From Amycolatopsis thermoflava N1165 (GTDB taxonomy: Bacteria > Actinomycetota > Actinomycetes > Mycobacteriales > Pseudonocardiaceae): 64,000 nt of DNA. The position numbers were made by a program, and so were the translations under genes. Below the pieces are notes generated by a model, which did not search any database, had not been told where the DNA came from, and saw only the letters and a list, made by a program, of their open reading frames with translations. Shown in pieces: positions 8,661 to 17,368 of the stretch (positions are counted from its first letter, which is position 1; every line of letters begins with the position of its first letter). The stretch spans positions 7,723,314 to 7,787,313 of the forward strand of contig NZ_KI421511.1 in NCBI RefSeq assembly GCF_000473265.1, given 5' to 3'.

Positions 8661-9743
8661 GTGACCGCGAGCACCAAATCGAGGCTGCGGGGCGACTTCC
8701 ACACGCTGACCGTGGCCGAGGTGACGCCCCTGTGCGACGACGCCGTCGCGGTCACCTTCGACGTGCCGCCGGAGCTGGCGGAGGCCTACGCGTTCCGCGC
8801 CGGGCAGTCGCTCACGCTGCGGCGGACGATCGACGGGCGCGAGGAGCGCCGGTCGTACTCGATCTGCTCGCCCGAGGGCAGCAAGCCGCGCATCGGGGTG
8901 CGCGAGGTGCCGGACGGGCTGTTCTCGACGTGGCTGGTGCACCAGGTGCGGCCGGGCGACGAGATCGAGGTCGGCACGCCGACCGGGAACTTCACGCCCG
9001 ACCTGTCGGTGCCGGAGCACCACGTGCTCATCGCGGCCGGCTCGGGCATCACGCCGGTGCTGTCGATCGCGGCGACGGTGCTGCGCGACCCGGCGGCGAC
9101 CGTCACCGTGCTGTACGGCAACCGCCGCACGGACACGGTGATGTTCGCCGACGAGCTGGCCGACCTGAAGGACCGCTACCCGGACCGGCTCGAGCTGGTG
9201 CACGTGCTGTCCCGCGAGCCGCGCGAGGCGGAGCTGTTCACCGGACGGCTCGACGGCGAGAAGCTGTCCGCGTTGCTGGCGCTGTTCCCGGACGTGTCGG
9301 CGGTCGGGCACTGGTGGCTGTGCGGGCCGTTCGGGATGGTCACGGTGGCGCAGGACCGGCTGCGCGCGGCCGGAGTGCCTGCTTCGCGGATCCACCAGGA
9401 ACTGTTCTATGTGGACGACGTGCCGCCGGAGCCGGTGCGGCACGAGGAGAAGCCGCTCGACGGAGTCGTCACCCAGGCGACGATCATCCTCGACGGCCGC
9501 GCCACGACGCTCGCCGTGCCGCGGGACGTGCCGGTGCTGGACAGCGCTCAGCGCGCGCGGCCGGATCTGCCGTTCGCGTGCAAGGGCGGCGTGTGCGGCA
9601 CGTGCCGGGCGAAGGTGACCGCCGGAGCCGTGGACATGCGCCGCAACTTCGCGCTCGAGGAGAGCGAGGTCGCCGACGGGTTCGTGCTGACTTGCCAGTC
9701 GCTGCCGGTGTCCGACGCGCTCACGGTCGACTTCGACGTGTGA
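8661..9743 (+). CDS. paaE: Phenylacetyl-CoA epoxidase reductase PaaE
   Basis: 360 residues from GTG 8661. An FAD-binding ferredoxin-NADP reductase domain (RSYSICSPEG near 70-80), an NADP-binding domain (AAGSGITPVLSIAATVL) and a C-terminal plant-type 2Fe-2S ferredoxin domain with CKGGVCGTCRAKV and a fourth Cys in LTCQS. It passes electrons from NADPH to the PaaAC diiron centre. It is the last gene of the rightward operon; a strong hairpin follows at 9752-9792. Confidence 0.96.
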   Translation: MTASTKSRLRGDFHTLTVAEVTPLCDDAVAVTFDVPPELAEAYAFRAGQSLTLRRTIDGREERRSYSICSPEGSKPRIGVREVPDGLFSTWLVHQVRPGDEIEVGTPTGNFTPDLSVPEHHVLIAAGSGITPVLSIAATVLRDPAATVTVLYGNRRTDTVMFADELADLKDRYPDRLELVHVLSREPREAELFTGRLDGEKLSALLALFPDVSAVGHWWLCGPFGMVTVAQDRLRAAGVPASRIHQELFYVDDVPPEPVRHEEKPLDGVVTQATIILDGRATTLAVPRDVPVLDSAQRARPDLPFACKGGVCGTCRAKVTAGAVDMRRNFALEESEVADGFVLTCQSLPVSDALTVDFDV

Positions 9744-9939
9744 TCGGCACTGCCTTCGCCGCGGCGGCCAGTGACCCCGCCGCGGCGAAGGCGAGCACGA
9801 TCGCCAGAACGCCGGACAACCACACGGACATGGCGAGCGCCAGGTAGACCTGTACCGCCGCGGTCGCCGCGAACACCGCCGTCAGGACAAGCCAGACTGG
9901 ACGGTCGGTGACCGGAGTCTTGGACTGGCCCAAACTCAC
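9721..9939 (-). CDS. Small two-helix membrane protein, unknown function
   Basis: 72 residues from GTG 9939, preceded by GGGAGGGG at good spacing. Two hydrophobic segments (about 14-36 and 38-60) suggest a small integral membrane protein with the basic C-terminus ITRRSRP. It converges on paaE and overlaps its 3' end by 23 bp. Part of its C-terminal Ala-rich coding sequence coincides with the paaE terminator-like hairpin. No family is recognised; the ribosome binding site is the main support. Confidence 0.5.
   Translation of the reverse strand: MSLGQSKTPVTDRPVWLVLTAVFAATAAVQVYLALAMSVWLSGVLAIVLAFAAAGSLAAAAKAVPITRRSRP
9752..9792. terminator. Strong hairpin after paaE
   Basis: Perfect 16-bp arms (GCCTTCGCCGCGGCGG and its complement) with a 9-base loop, beginning 9 bp after the paaE stop. 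There is no T tract, which is common for GC-rich actinobacterial terminators. It lies inside the 3' end of the converging small membrane-protein gene. Confidence 0.6.
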
Positions 9940-9965
9940 TGCGAAACCCCTCCCGCGATCTTTCG

Positions 9966-9980
9966 GATACCCCTGGTATC
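9966..9980. promoter_or_regulatory. Short palindrome upstream of two divergent genes
   Basis: GATACC-CCT-GGTATC, 6-bp perfect arms, lies between the small membrane-protein gene (start 9939) and the MFS gene (start 10166). It may be an operator; nothing else supports a named regulator. Confidence 0.25.
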
Positions 9981-10165
9981 GCCAATTGGGTCGTCCGGGT
10001 TACCGCTGGGCACCATCCGTGACGTTGTCAACATTTGCCAGTCGGCGCGCTTCCCGTGGCGGACTTGCTGCGTGGAGTGGCCGAACCATTGCCGAGAGTG
10101 CGCAGCCCCAGTCTTTCACAGCGTGACGCCGTTCACCCGGCCGGGCGGAGCGGTTCATCCGGCTC

Positions 10166-11470
10166 GTGGACAATCATGCCGTGACCGTCACCGCCAAGGC
10201 CTCGCCGGGCGCGCGCAAAGCCGTGCTGAGCTGGGCGTTCTGGGACTGGGGAGCGTCCGCGTTCAGCGCCGTCATCCTCACGTTCGTCTTCTCCGTCTAC
10301 CTCACCGACGGTGTCGCCGCCGACACGGAAAGCGGGTCGCAAGCGCTTGGCGTCGCGATGACGATCGCCGGTGTGGCGGTCGCCCTGCTGGCTCCGGTCA
10401 CCGGGCAGCGCAGCGACGTCGGCGGCAGGCGCAAGCTCTGGCTCGGGATCCACAGCGCCATCGCGATCGCCTGCACGGCCGGGCTGTTCTTCGTCCAGGA
10501 CGAGCCGTCCTACCTGCTGGCCGGGCTGGTCCTGCTCGCGGTCGGCAGCGTGTTCTTCGAGTTCGCCGAGGTCAACTACAACGCGATGCTCGTGCAGGTG
10601 TCCACGCCGAAGACGATGGGCCGCGTGTCCGGCTTCGGCTGGGGCATGGGCTACTTCGGCAGCGTCATCGCCCTCGCGATCGTGTTGTTCGCGTTCGTGC
10701 AGCCGGACGTCGGGCTGTTCGGCGTGACCTCCGAGGACGGCCTGAACATCCGCGCGGTGGCCCTGTTCGTCGCGGTGTGGTTCTTGGTGTTCGCCCTGCC
10801 GGTGCTGCTGTTCGTGCCGGAGAACCCGCCGTCCCGCGAACAGGCCAGGGGCAACTTCTTCGCCGGCTACAAGGTGCTCGCCAAGCGGCTGGCGCACCTG
10901 TGGCGGACCGACCGGCGGACGCTGTGGTTCCTCGCCGCGAGCGCGATCTACCGCGACGGCCTGACCGCGATCTTCACATTCGGCGGCGTGGTCGCGGCCG
11001 GGACGTTCGGGTTCAGCCAGACCGAGGTCGTGATGTTCGCGATCGTGGCGAACGTGACCGCCGGGATCGGCGCGGTCAGCGGTGGCAGGCTGGACGACCG
11101 CCTCGGGCCCAAGACCGTGATCGTGACATCGCTGATCGCGCTGGTGATCATCGGTGTCGCGCTGACCGTGCTGCCCGGCAAGGCGACGTTCTGGGTGTGC
11201 GGGCTGGCGCTGTCGGTGTTCCTCGGCCCGGCGCAGGCCGCGAGCCGGACGTTCCTGGCGCGGATCGTCGAGCCGGAGCGGGAGGGCGAGGCGTTCGGCC
11301 TGTACGCGACCACCGGGCGGGCGGTGAGCTTCCTGGGGCCGCTGGCGTTCAGCGGGTTCATCGCGATCTTCGACAGCCAGCGCGCCGGCATGGCGGGGAT
11401 CGTGCTGATCCTCGCGGCCGGGCTGGCGGCGATCCTGCCGGTCAAGGCGCCGGCGAGGCAAGATGGATGA
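10166..11470 (+). CDS. MFS transporter, UMF1/Atg22-like
   Basis: 434 residues with about 12 predicted membrane helices. The opening AVLSWAFWDWGASAFSAVIL and the segment EFAEVNYNAMLVQV followed by GRVSGFGWGMGYFGSVI are typical of the UMF1 (Atg22-like) branch of the MFS. Substrates of bacterial members are mostly unknown. GTG 10166 was taken as the start; GTG 10181 is possible. The stop overlaps the S4-protein start by ATGA, so the two genes are likely cotranscribed. Confidence 0.88.
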   Translation: MDNHAVTVTAKASPGARKAVLSWAFWDWGASAFSAVILTFVFSVYLTDGVAADTESGSQALGVAMTIAGVAVALLAPVTGQRSDVGGRRKLWLGIHSAIAIACTAGLFFVQDEPSYLLAGLVLLAVGSVFFEFAEVNYNAMLVQVSTPKTMGRVSGFGWGMGYFGSVIALAIVLFAFVQPDVGLFGVTSEDGLNIRAVALFVAVWFLVFALPVLLFVPENPPSREQARGNFFAGYKVLAKRLAHLWRTDRRTLWFLAASAIYRDGLTAIFTFGGVVAAGTFGFSQTEVVMFAIVANVTAGIGAVSGGRLDDRLGPKTVIVTSLIALVIIGVALTVLPGKATFWVCGLALSVFLGPAQAASRTFLARIVEPEREGEAFGLYATTGRAVSFLGPLAFSGFIAIFDSQRAGMAGIVLILAAGLAAILPVKAPARQDG

Positions 11471-11835
11471 CCATGGAGTCCACGCGCGTGGACCGCTGGC
11501 TGTGGGCGGTCCGTCTGACGAAGACCCGATCCGACGCGGCCGCGGCCTGTCGCGGCGGGCACGTGCGGGTCAACGACCGCCCGGCGAAGCCCGCGACGGG
11601 CGTACACCCCGGCGACACGGTGCGGGCGCGCGTCCATGACCGGACGCGGATCGTCGAGGTCGTGCGGGTCATCGAAAAACGGGTGGGCGCCCCTGACGCG
11701 GCCACGTGCTACATCGACCGCACCCCGGCGCCCCCGCCGGAGGCCCTGACGCCGGTCGCCCGCCGCGAGCGCGGAGCGGGCCGCCCGACGAAGCGGGACC
11801 GCCGCCTGCTCGACCGGCTGCGCGGCCAGGGCTGA
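11467..11835 (+). CDS. S4-domain RNA-binding protein (Hsp15-like)
   Basis: 122 residues. The S4 domain fills the N-terminal half: RVDRWLWAVRLTKTRSDAAA, then GHVRVNDRPAKPATGVHPGD, matching the RNA-binding loop of Hsp15 and RqcP-type proteins, which bind 50S-nascent chain-tRNA complexes. The C-terminal half is basic (RERGAGRPTKRDRRLLDRLR). ATG 11467 overlaps the preceding MFS stop; ATG 11473 is the alternative. Confidence 0.9.
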   Translation: MTMESTRVDRWLWAVRLTKTRSDAAAACRGGHVRVNDRPAKPATGVHPGDTVRARVHDRTRIVEVVRVIEKRVGAPDAATCYIDRTPAPPPEALTPVARRERGAGRPTKRDRRLLDRLRGQG

Positions 11836-11847
11836 TGAGCTGCGGGG

Positions 11848-11871
11848 CCGGCCACGCCGCGGCGTGGCCGG
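11848..11871. terminator. Palindromic bidirectional terminator candidate
   Basis: CCGGCCACGCC-GC-GGCGTGGCCGG, a 24-bp perfect palindrome between the convergent S4-protein gene and amidohydrolase gene. It has no T tract; position is the main support. Confidence 0.55.
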
Positions 11872-11889
11872 GCCGGTAAATCGCGCCGC

Positions 11890-13011
11890 TCAAAGCCGGT
11901 ACACGCGCCGCGCGTTGTCGCGCGCGATCATGGTCACCACGCGCCGCGCGTCGGCTTCCGGCCAGTCGCCGTCGGCGACCCACCGGCCGAACGTCGTGGT
12001 CACCGCGCGGCGCCACAACAGCGCGCCGAGGTAGTGCAGCTCCGGCGGCCCCCACGCGTCCGACGAGTACAGCTGCTTCGCGAACGGCGCCAGCTCGAAC
12101 GACTCCGCCACCACCGCCACGCTGCGCACCCCCGTGTGGTTGATGCCCAGCCCCACGTCGAAGTGCACGTTCGGGAACGCCTGTGCCAGGTACCCGGCCT
12201 CCCGGTGGTACGGGTAGCAGTGCAGCAGCAGAACCGGCACGTCCGGCGTCGCGCGCAGGAAGTCCAGCAGGTGCAACGGGTTGACGCGGTGCAGGTCGAG
12301 GTCCCGGTCGCCGATGCCGGTGTGCAGCTGCAGCGGCAGGCCCCGCTCGATCGCCGCGTGCAGGCCGAACCGGATCAGCACCTCGTCGTCCATCCGCGGC
12401 TCGTCGCCCGCCGTGTCCAGCCACCGGTCCGCCGCCGCCGTCACCTCGGCCGGTGACGGCGGGGTCAGGTCGATGTCGAATCCGGTGCGGTAGGCCAGGA
12501 TCGACTTGGCCCCCACGGCGTTCTCGGCGCGCGCGGCCAGCCGGGCGGTGAACGCGTCGGCGTAGTCACGCCCGGCCACGTTCTCCAGCGCGAGCTCCTC
12601 GGCCAGCGCCTCGAGCCGCACCACCTCGTGCGCCCGCGCGCCGGAGGCCGACTCCATGCCCTCCAGCCCGAGCAGCGAACGGGTGGCGTACCCGGTGTCG
12701 ACGATCCAGTCGCTCACGCCGGCGCCGCCGAGGAACCGCCGCGTCACCTCGGCCACACCGAGCTCCGTGCGGCGCTTCCAGTACTCGTCGGCCGGGGCGT
12801 GCTCGGGCAGGTCGAGCACCGGCGCGCACCACCGCCGCACCGCGAACCCGAGCTGCGAGTCGAACTGCGTCATCCACGGCGGGATCGGGTCGGGCGAACC
12901 CTCGTTGAGGTGCCCCTCGAACTCGGCCCGCTCCAGCTCGACCGTGAAGGCGCCGTGCACGTGGTGGTCCACTAGCGGCGCGGCGGCGACGTGCTCGGCG
13001 AGCGCGCTCAC
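11890..13011 (-). CDS. Amidohydrolase (FluG N-terminal-like)
   Basis: 373 residues, amidohydrolase-2 TIM-barrel fold. A metal-binding HxH near the N-terminus (PLVDHHVHGAF), LQLHTGIGDRD in the middle with a metal His, LLHCYPYHREAGYLA, and the late Asp in YSSDAWGPPELHYLG fit the superfamily. The start GTG 13011 overlaps the stop of the glutamine-synthetase homologue (GTGA), so the two are translationally coupled. The order and pairing mirror fungal FluG, which fuses these two domains. A gamma-glutamylated amine or amide substrate is possible but unproven. Confidence 0.85.
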   Translation of the reverse strand: MSALAEHVAAAPLVDHHVHGAFTVELERAEFEGHLNEGSPDPIPPWMTQFDSQLGFAVRRWCAPVLDLPEHAPADEYWKRRTELGVAEVTRRFLGGAGVSDWIVDTGYATRSLLGLEGMESASGARAHEVVRLEALAEELALENVAGRDYADAFTARLAARAENAVGAKSILAYRTGFDIDLTPPSPAEVTAAADRWLDTAGDEPRMDDEVLIRFGLHAAIERGLPLQLHTGIGDRDLDLHRVNPLHLLDFLRATPDVPVLLLHCYPYHREAGYLAQAFPNVHFDVGLGINHTGVRSVAVVAESFELAPFAKQLYSSDAWGPPELHYLGALLWRRAVTTTFGRWVADGDWPEADARRVVTMIARDNARRVYRL

Positions 13012-14297
13012 CACGTGAACCTGAACTTCCCGGTCAGCACGTCGATCTCCGCCTTGCCGTAGGTGTCCAGTTCGTGGCGGCGCACCGCCGTCAGCGCACT
13101 GGCGATTTCCGGGCCGAGCAGCCGCCGCGCGAGCGGGGATGCCACGAACGCGTCGAGTGCGGCGGCCGGATCGGGCAGCCGGGGCACCGCCGGCAGTTCC
13201 GACGGGTTGCGGGTGACCTCCCGGGGCAACGGCAACCGCCGGGTGATGCCGTCGAGGGCGAGCCCGAGCAGCGTCGCCAGCGCGAGGTACGGGTTGGCCG
13301 ACGGGTCCGCGCACTTCAGCTCGACGCTCGCGCCGTGCGGGTTGCCCGCGGTGGCGGCGCAGAACCGCACCGCCGCCTCCCGGTTCTCCCAGCCCCAGCA
13401 CGCGTGGGCGCCGGACCAGGTGTCCGGCTGGAGACGGTGTCCGGACAGGACGGATCCGGCGAACACCGCGAGGGTTTCCGGCAGACCGGTCACGATCCCC
13501 GCGATGGCGGCGCCACCGTCGGCGGTCAGGCCGTGCGGGCCGTCGCCGCCGGAGAGCAACGGAACGCCGTCGCGCGCGAGGGAAACGTGCAGGTGCGCGC
13601 CGTTCCCGCTGCCGCCGGCGTAGGGCAGCGGCGAAAAGGAGACCGACAACCCGTGCCGGCGCGCGATGCGGCTGGTCAGCAACCGGGCGAGCACGACCTC
13701 GTCCGCGGCCTCGACCGGGCTCGCCGGCGCGAGGGAGAACTCGAACTGCCCGTCGCCGTACTCGCTGTGGATCTGCTCGACGGGCAGGCCGGCGTCGGCC
13801 AGGTCGGCGAGGAACGGCTCGGCGGCGAGGTTGAGGCCGTAGGCGTTCCAGTGCGGGAAGGCGTCGGTGACCACGAACTCCAGCTCGCACCCGGCGCGCG
13901 CGACGATGCCGTGGTCGGCGAGCGCGTTTTCCACCTCGCGCAGGGCTTTCCGGGCGCACAGTCCGCTCGGCTCACCGTCCTGTGTGGACACCTCGGCAGG
14001 CGCCCAGGCCAACCCGTCGCCGAGGAGCCGGAGCGCGTCCAGGTCGGCACGCAGCCGCAGGTCGCCGACCACGCCCAGGTCCGGGGTGAACGCGATCGCG
14101 TTGTCGATGCAGAACACGTGCCAGCTGGGGGAGGCGCCCAGACCCGCGCGGTGGAAGTCCCGCGCGCGGTGCGGCGGCACGAACTTCGCCCGCGTCACCC
14201 CCGCGGGATCCACCACGGTGCCGGCGAGGAGACGGCAACCGGCGTCGGCCAGGCGGCGCTCGACCGCGGCCAGCTGGGCGTCGTCGAGCTGCCGCAT
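13008..14297 (-). CDS. Glutamine synthetase-family ligase (FluG C-terminal-like)
   Basis: 429 residues. GS catalytic motifs are present: the metal-binding GCELEFVVTD, HSEYGDGQFEFS, NGAHLHVS, and the C-terminal VELKCADPSANPYLALA. The protein is shorter than GSI (about 470) and lacks the adenylylation-loop region, as in gamma-glutamylamide synthetase-like enzymes (GlnT, PuuA, IpuC types). ATG 14297 was chosen because GS homology starts there; an upstream GTG extension is basic and unlikely. It is coupled to the downstream amidohydrolase. The amine substrate is not known. Confidence 0.87.
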   Translation of the reverse strand: MRQLDDAQLAAVERRLADAGCRLLAGTVVDPAGVTRAKFVPPHRARDFHRAGLGASPSWHVFCIDNAIAFTPDLGVVGDLRLRADLDALRLLGDGLAWAPAEVSTQDGEPSGLCARKALREVENALADHGIVARAGCELEFVVTDAFPHWNAYGLNLAAEPFLADLADAGLPVEQIHSEYGDGQFEFSLAPASPVEAADEVVLARLLTSRIARRHGLSVSFSPLPYAGGSGNGAHLHVSLARDGVPLLSGGDGPHGLTADGGAAIAGIVTGLPETLAVFAGSVLSGHRLQPDTWSGAHACWGWENREAAVRFCAATAGNPHGASVELKCADPSANPYLALATLLGLALDGITRRLPLPREVTRNPSELPAVPRLPDPAAALDAFVASPLARRLLGPEIASALTAVRRHELDTYGKAEIDVLTGKFRFTW

Positions 14298-14391
14298 GAG
14301 GATCAGTGTCCCACCGAGCGCGATGCCCTGCGCGACTCGGCGAGGTGAGCGAAAATGGAGGGCCATCGCAACGCGGCGAGGAGGGTTCGTG

Positions 14392-15237
14392 ATGCGACGC
14401 TTCGGGTGGATCGGTGCGGCACTCCTGCTGGTCCTGTTCTCGGTCACGCCCGCCTCGGCCGGGCAGCACGACTACCTCGCCCTCGGCGACTCGGTCGCGT
14501 TCGGTTACCGTCCGCCCGCGGTGACTCCACCCGCCGACTACTTCGACGCCTCGAACTTCGCCGGCTACCCGGAGCGGTACTCGCCCAACGTGACGAACGC
14601 GTCCTGCCCGGGTGAGACGACCGCCAGCATGATCATCCCCGGTGCGCAGAGCAACGGCTGCGAGAACTCGGTCGGGTCCCCGTTCGGCTACCGGACGATC
14701 TACCCGTTGCACGTCAGCTACTCCGGCACCCAGCTGGAGTACGCCGTGTGGTTCCTCAAGACGCACCCGCGCACCCGGCTCGTCACGATCGACATCGGCG
14801 CGAACGACCTGTTCGTGTGCCAGCAGACCACACCCGACCAATGCACCGGGGCCAGTTTCCCGGTCGAACTGCAGCGGATCAGCCGCAACCTGACCACCAT
14901 CTTCGCGGCTCTGCGCGGTGCGGCCCGGTACCGGCACGACCTGGTGCTGGTGTCCTACTACGCGCTCGACTACCGCGATCCGGTCGCGGTCGCGCAGGTC
15001 CAGGCCCTCAACGCCGCACTCGCCGGGCCCACCCTCCGGTTCGGTGGCGTAGTGGCTGACGGCTTCGGCGCGTTCCAGGAGGCGTCCCGGTCCACCGGCG
15101 GCGACCCGTGCGCGGCCGGCCTGCTGATCGCACTGCCCACCGGCGGCTGCGACGTCCACCCCACCGCCAAGGGCCACGCCGTGCTGGCCGGCGCCGTCGA
15201 GGACGCCGTCGCGAAGGGGCAGCGTCACGCCGCCTGA
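14392..15237 (+). CDS. Secreted SGNH/GDSL hydrolase
   Basis: 281 residues. A signal peptide of about 24 residues (MRRFGWIGAALLLVLFSV ending in ASAG) directs export. Block I is YLALGDSVAFGY with nucleophile Ser34; block III is DIGANDLFVC; block V is CDVHPTAKGH with the catalytic Asp and His. Six or more Cys suggest disulfides, as in secreted Streptomyces SGNH esterases and lipases. GAGGAGGG lies 6 bp before the ATG. It is divergent from the GS-like gene across 94 bp. Confidence 0.9.
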   Translation: MRRFGWIGAALLLVLFSVTPASAGQHDYLALGDSVAFGYRPPAVTPPADYFDASNFAGYPERYSPNVTNASCPGETTASMIIPGAQSNGCENSVGSPFGYRTIYPLHVSYSGTQLEYAVWFLKTHPRTRLVTIDIGANDLFVCQQTTPDQCTGASFPVELQRISRNLTTIFAALRGAARYRHDLVLVSYYALDYRDPVAVAQVQALNAALAGPTLRFGGVVADGFGAFQEASRSTGGDPCAAGLLIALPTGGCDVHPTAKGHAVLAGAVEDAVAKGQRHAA

Positions 15238-15330
15238 CCCAGGTTCAGCGGCGGCCGCGCCGCCCCGCGCTCGGCCGCCACTTCCGTTGTGATGCCTGTC
15301 TACCAGCGCCTGCCCGCGTGTGCCTCCTGT

Positions 15331-15346
15331 ATTACCGTGCGGTAAT
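15331..15346. promoter_or_regulatory. Perfect palindrome overlapping the tesB start codon
   Basis: ATTACCG-TG-CGGTAAT has 7-bp perfect arms and its last bases are part of the tesB ATG. This form (TTACCG...CGGTAA) resembles operators of TetR regulators of acyl-CoA metabolism. A bound protein here would block initiation. The regulator is unknown. Confidence 0.5.
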
Positions 15347-16148
15347 GCACGCCGTCAGTGAGAAAGCGGTGGACGAGCCCACCCTGGCCGACCTGCTCGA
15401 CCTCGAGGAGATCGACCGCGACCTCTACCGCGCCAACCTCGTGTTCGACGACCCCCTGCCGCTCTACGGGGGCCAGGTCGCCGCGCAGGCGCTCGCCGCG
15501 GCCGGGCGCACGGTGCCGGAGGACCGGCTGCCGCACTCGCTGCACGGCTACTTCCTCCGCCCGGGTGACGCGACGCGCCCGACGATCTTCCACGTCGACC
15601 GGGACCGCGACGGCGGCTCCTACTCCGCCCGCCGGGTGGTCGCCGTGCAGAACGGCGAGGTCATCTTCAACATGTCGGCGTCCTTCCACCGCCGCGAGGA
15701 GGGCGTCGACCGCGAGGCCCACCCCGAGCGTCCCGAAGGCGACCCGGAGCAGCTGCCCGGTGGCGGCATGCCGCGGCTCTTCTCGATGCAGGGCGCGCTG
15801 CCGCCGCAGCCGTACCCGGACGGCCAGTGGCCGACCCGCTTCTGGGCACGCTGCGAGCTCGACCTGCCCGACAACCCGCTCATCCACGCCTGCGTCCTGA
15901 CCTACCTCTCGGACATCTCGTCCGGTGTCGCGGCCTTCGGCAACGACGAGGCGTCCGCGTCGTCGAGCCTGGACCACGCGGTGTGGTTCCACCGGCCGGG
16001 CCGCCTCGACGAGTGGGTGCACATGGACCTGGTGCCGCAGAGCGTCGCGGGCGGCCGCGGCTGGTACACCGGCACCGTCCGCACGCGGGACGGCGTGCTG
16101 CTGGCGAGCCTCGCGCAGGAGTGCCTGTTCCGGAACCGCAGGCGGTAG
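15345..16148 (+). CDS. tesB: Acyl-CoA thioesterase II (TesB)
   Basis: 267 residues with a double hotdog. N-terminal YGGQVAAQALAAAGRTV and HSLHGYFLRPGDATRP are the TesB signature; the second hotdog has LDHAVWFHRPGRLDEWVHMD. The enzyme hydrolyses medium and long acyl-CoAs to free fatty acid and CoA. Family length is 280-290, so this one is slightly short. The ATG lies within a palindromic operator candidate, suggesting tight control. The next gene starts 10 bp downstream. Confidence 0.93.
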   Translation: MHAVSEKAVDEPTLADLLDLEEIDRDLYRANLVFDDPLPLYGGQVAAQALAAAGRTVPEDRLPHSLHGYFLRPGDATRPTIFHVDRDRDGGSYSARRVVAVQNGEVIFNMSASFHRREEGVDREAHPERPEGDPEQLPGGGMPRLFSMQGALPPQPYPDGQWPTRFWARCELDLPDNPLIHACVLTYLSDISSGVAAFGNDEASASSSLDHAVWFHRPGRLDEWVHMDLVPQSVAGGRGWYTGTVRTRDGVLLASLAQECLFRNRRR

Positions 16149-16158
16149 CGTTCGCAGG

Positions 16159-17157
16159 GTGAAGGTCGATTTCGCGGTCCCGTTCGAAAGTCCGGCCGAC
16201 TGCCGGGAGACGATGCGGCGGGCCGAGCGCGACGGTTTCGACGGCGTGTGGAACACCGAGGTCAAGCACGACCCGTTCCTGCCGCTCGCGCTCGGCGCGA
16301 CGGTCACCGAGCGCGTCACGCTCGGCACGGCGATCGCGGTGGCGTTCGCGCGCAACCCGATGACGGTCGCGCAGACCGCGAACGACCTGCAGGAACTCTC
16401 CGGCGGACGGCTGCTGCTCGGCCTCGGCACGCAGATCAAGACGCACGTCACCCGGCGGTTCTCGATGCCGTGGTCGCAACCGGCCGCCCGGATGCGCGAG
16501 TTCGTGCTGGCGCTGCGGGCGATCTGGGACAGCTGGCAGACCGGTGCGCGCCTCAACTTCCGGGGCGAGTTCTACACCCACACGGTGATGACCCCGATGT
16601 TCACGCCGCCGCCGCACCCGTACGGTCCGCCGAAGGTGCTGCTCGCCGGTGTGGGGGAGGGCATGACACGTGCGGCGGGCGAGGTCGCGGACGGCTTCCT
16701 GTGCCACGGGTTCACCACCGAGCGGTACCTGCGCGAGGTGACGGTGCCTGCGCTGCGGTCCGGGCGGAGCTCACTGGACGGCTTCGAACTGGTCGGCTCG
16801 CCCATGGTGGTGACCGGCCGGACGGACGCCGAGATCGCCGCCGCGCTCGCGGGCACGCGGCGGCAGATCGCGTTCTACGGATCGACGCCGGCCTACCGCG
16901 GGGTGCTGGAGCTGCACGACCGCGGCGAGCTGGGTGACGAGCTGCACCGGCTGTCCCGTCGCGGCGAGTGGGAGCGGATGGGCACGCTCGTCGACGACGA
17001 GCTGCTGGCCGCGATCGCGGTGGTGGGCAAGCCCGACGAGGTCGCGGCCGAGGTGCGGCGCCGCTACGGCGATCTGTTCACGCGCGCGACGCTCTACCTG
17101 CCGTACGAGGCGGAGCCGGGCCTGGTGGCCGAGGTCGCGGCGGCGGTGCGCTCGTAG
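16159..17157 (+). CDS. LLM-class F420-dependent oxidoreductase
   Basis: 332 residues from GTG 16159. A luciferase-like monooxygenase TIM barrel with RVTLGTAIAVAFARNPMTVA, LSGGRLLLGLGTQIKTH and a PPKVLLAGVGEGMTRAAGEV loop. This resembles the actinobacterial TIGR03617-type F420-linked subfamily. It lies 10 bp after tesB, likely in the same transcript. The substrate is unknown; F420 use is inferred from the subfamily. Confidence 0.87.
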   Translation: MKVDFAVPFESPADCRETMRRAERDGFDGVWNTEVKHDPFLPLALGATVTERVTLGTAIAVAFARNPMTVAQTANDLQELSGGRLLLGLGTQIKTHVTRRFSMPWSQPAARMREFVLALRAIWDSWQTGARLNFRGEFYTHTVMTPMFTPPPHPYGPPKVLLAGVGEGMTRAAGEVADGFLCHGFTTERYLREVTVPALRSGRSSLDGFELVGSPMVVTGRTDAEIAAALAGTRRQIAFYGSTPAYRGVLELHDRGELGDELHRLSRRGEWERMGTLVDDELLAAIAVVGKPDEVAAEVRRRYGDLFTRATLYLPYEAEPGLVAEVAAAVRS

Positions 17158-17168
17158 GCCGCGGGCCC

Positions 17169-17342
17169 TCAGGAGGGGGAGAAGTGGTCGTCGTCCTCCT
17201 GGTGGGGCGGGTGTTCGGCCGGGGCGCCCTCCTGCTCGGCCTGCTCGTGGGGCCGCGTGAGCTTCGCGTCCCGCGCCGCTTCCTTCGCCTCGGCCAGCGC
17301 CTGCCTCGACTCGGCCAGCTCGTCGTGCTTCTCGTCCGGCAC
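17169..17342 (-). CDS. Small charged protein, unknown function
   Basis: 57 residues from GTG 17342, which has GGGAGG 5 bp upstream. It is very hydrophilic: KHDELAESRQALAEAKEAAR predicts a short amphipathic or coiled helix, followed by an acidic and His-rich tail (EDDDHFSPS). No family is recognised. The good ribosome binding site decides the start over the longer reading from 17375. Confidence 0.5.
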   Translation of the reverse strand: MPDEKHDELAESRQALAEAKEAARDAKLTRPHEQAEQEGAPAEHPPHQEDDDHFSPS

Positions 17343-17368
17343 GATCGCCTCCCTTCGTCCGCTCCCGG

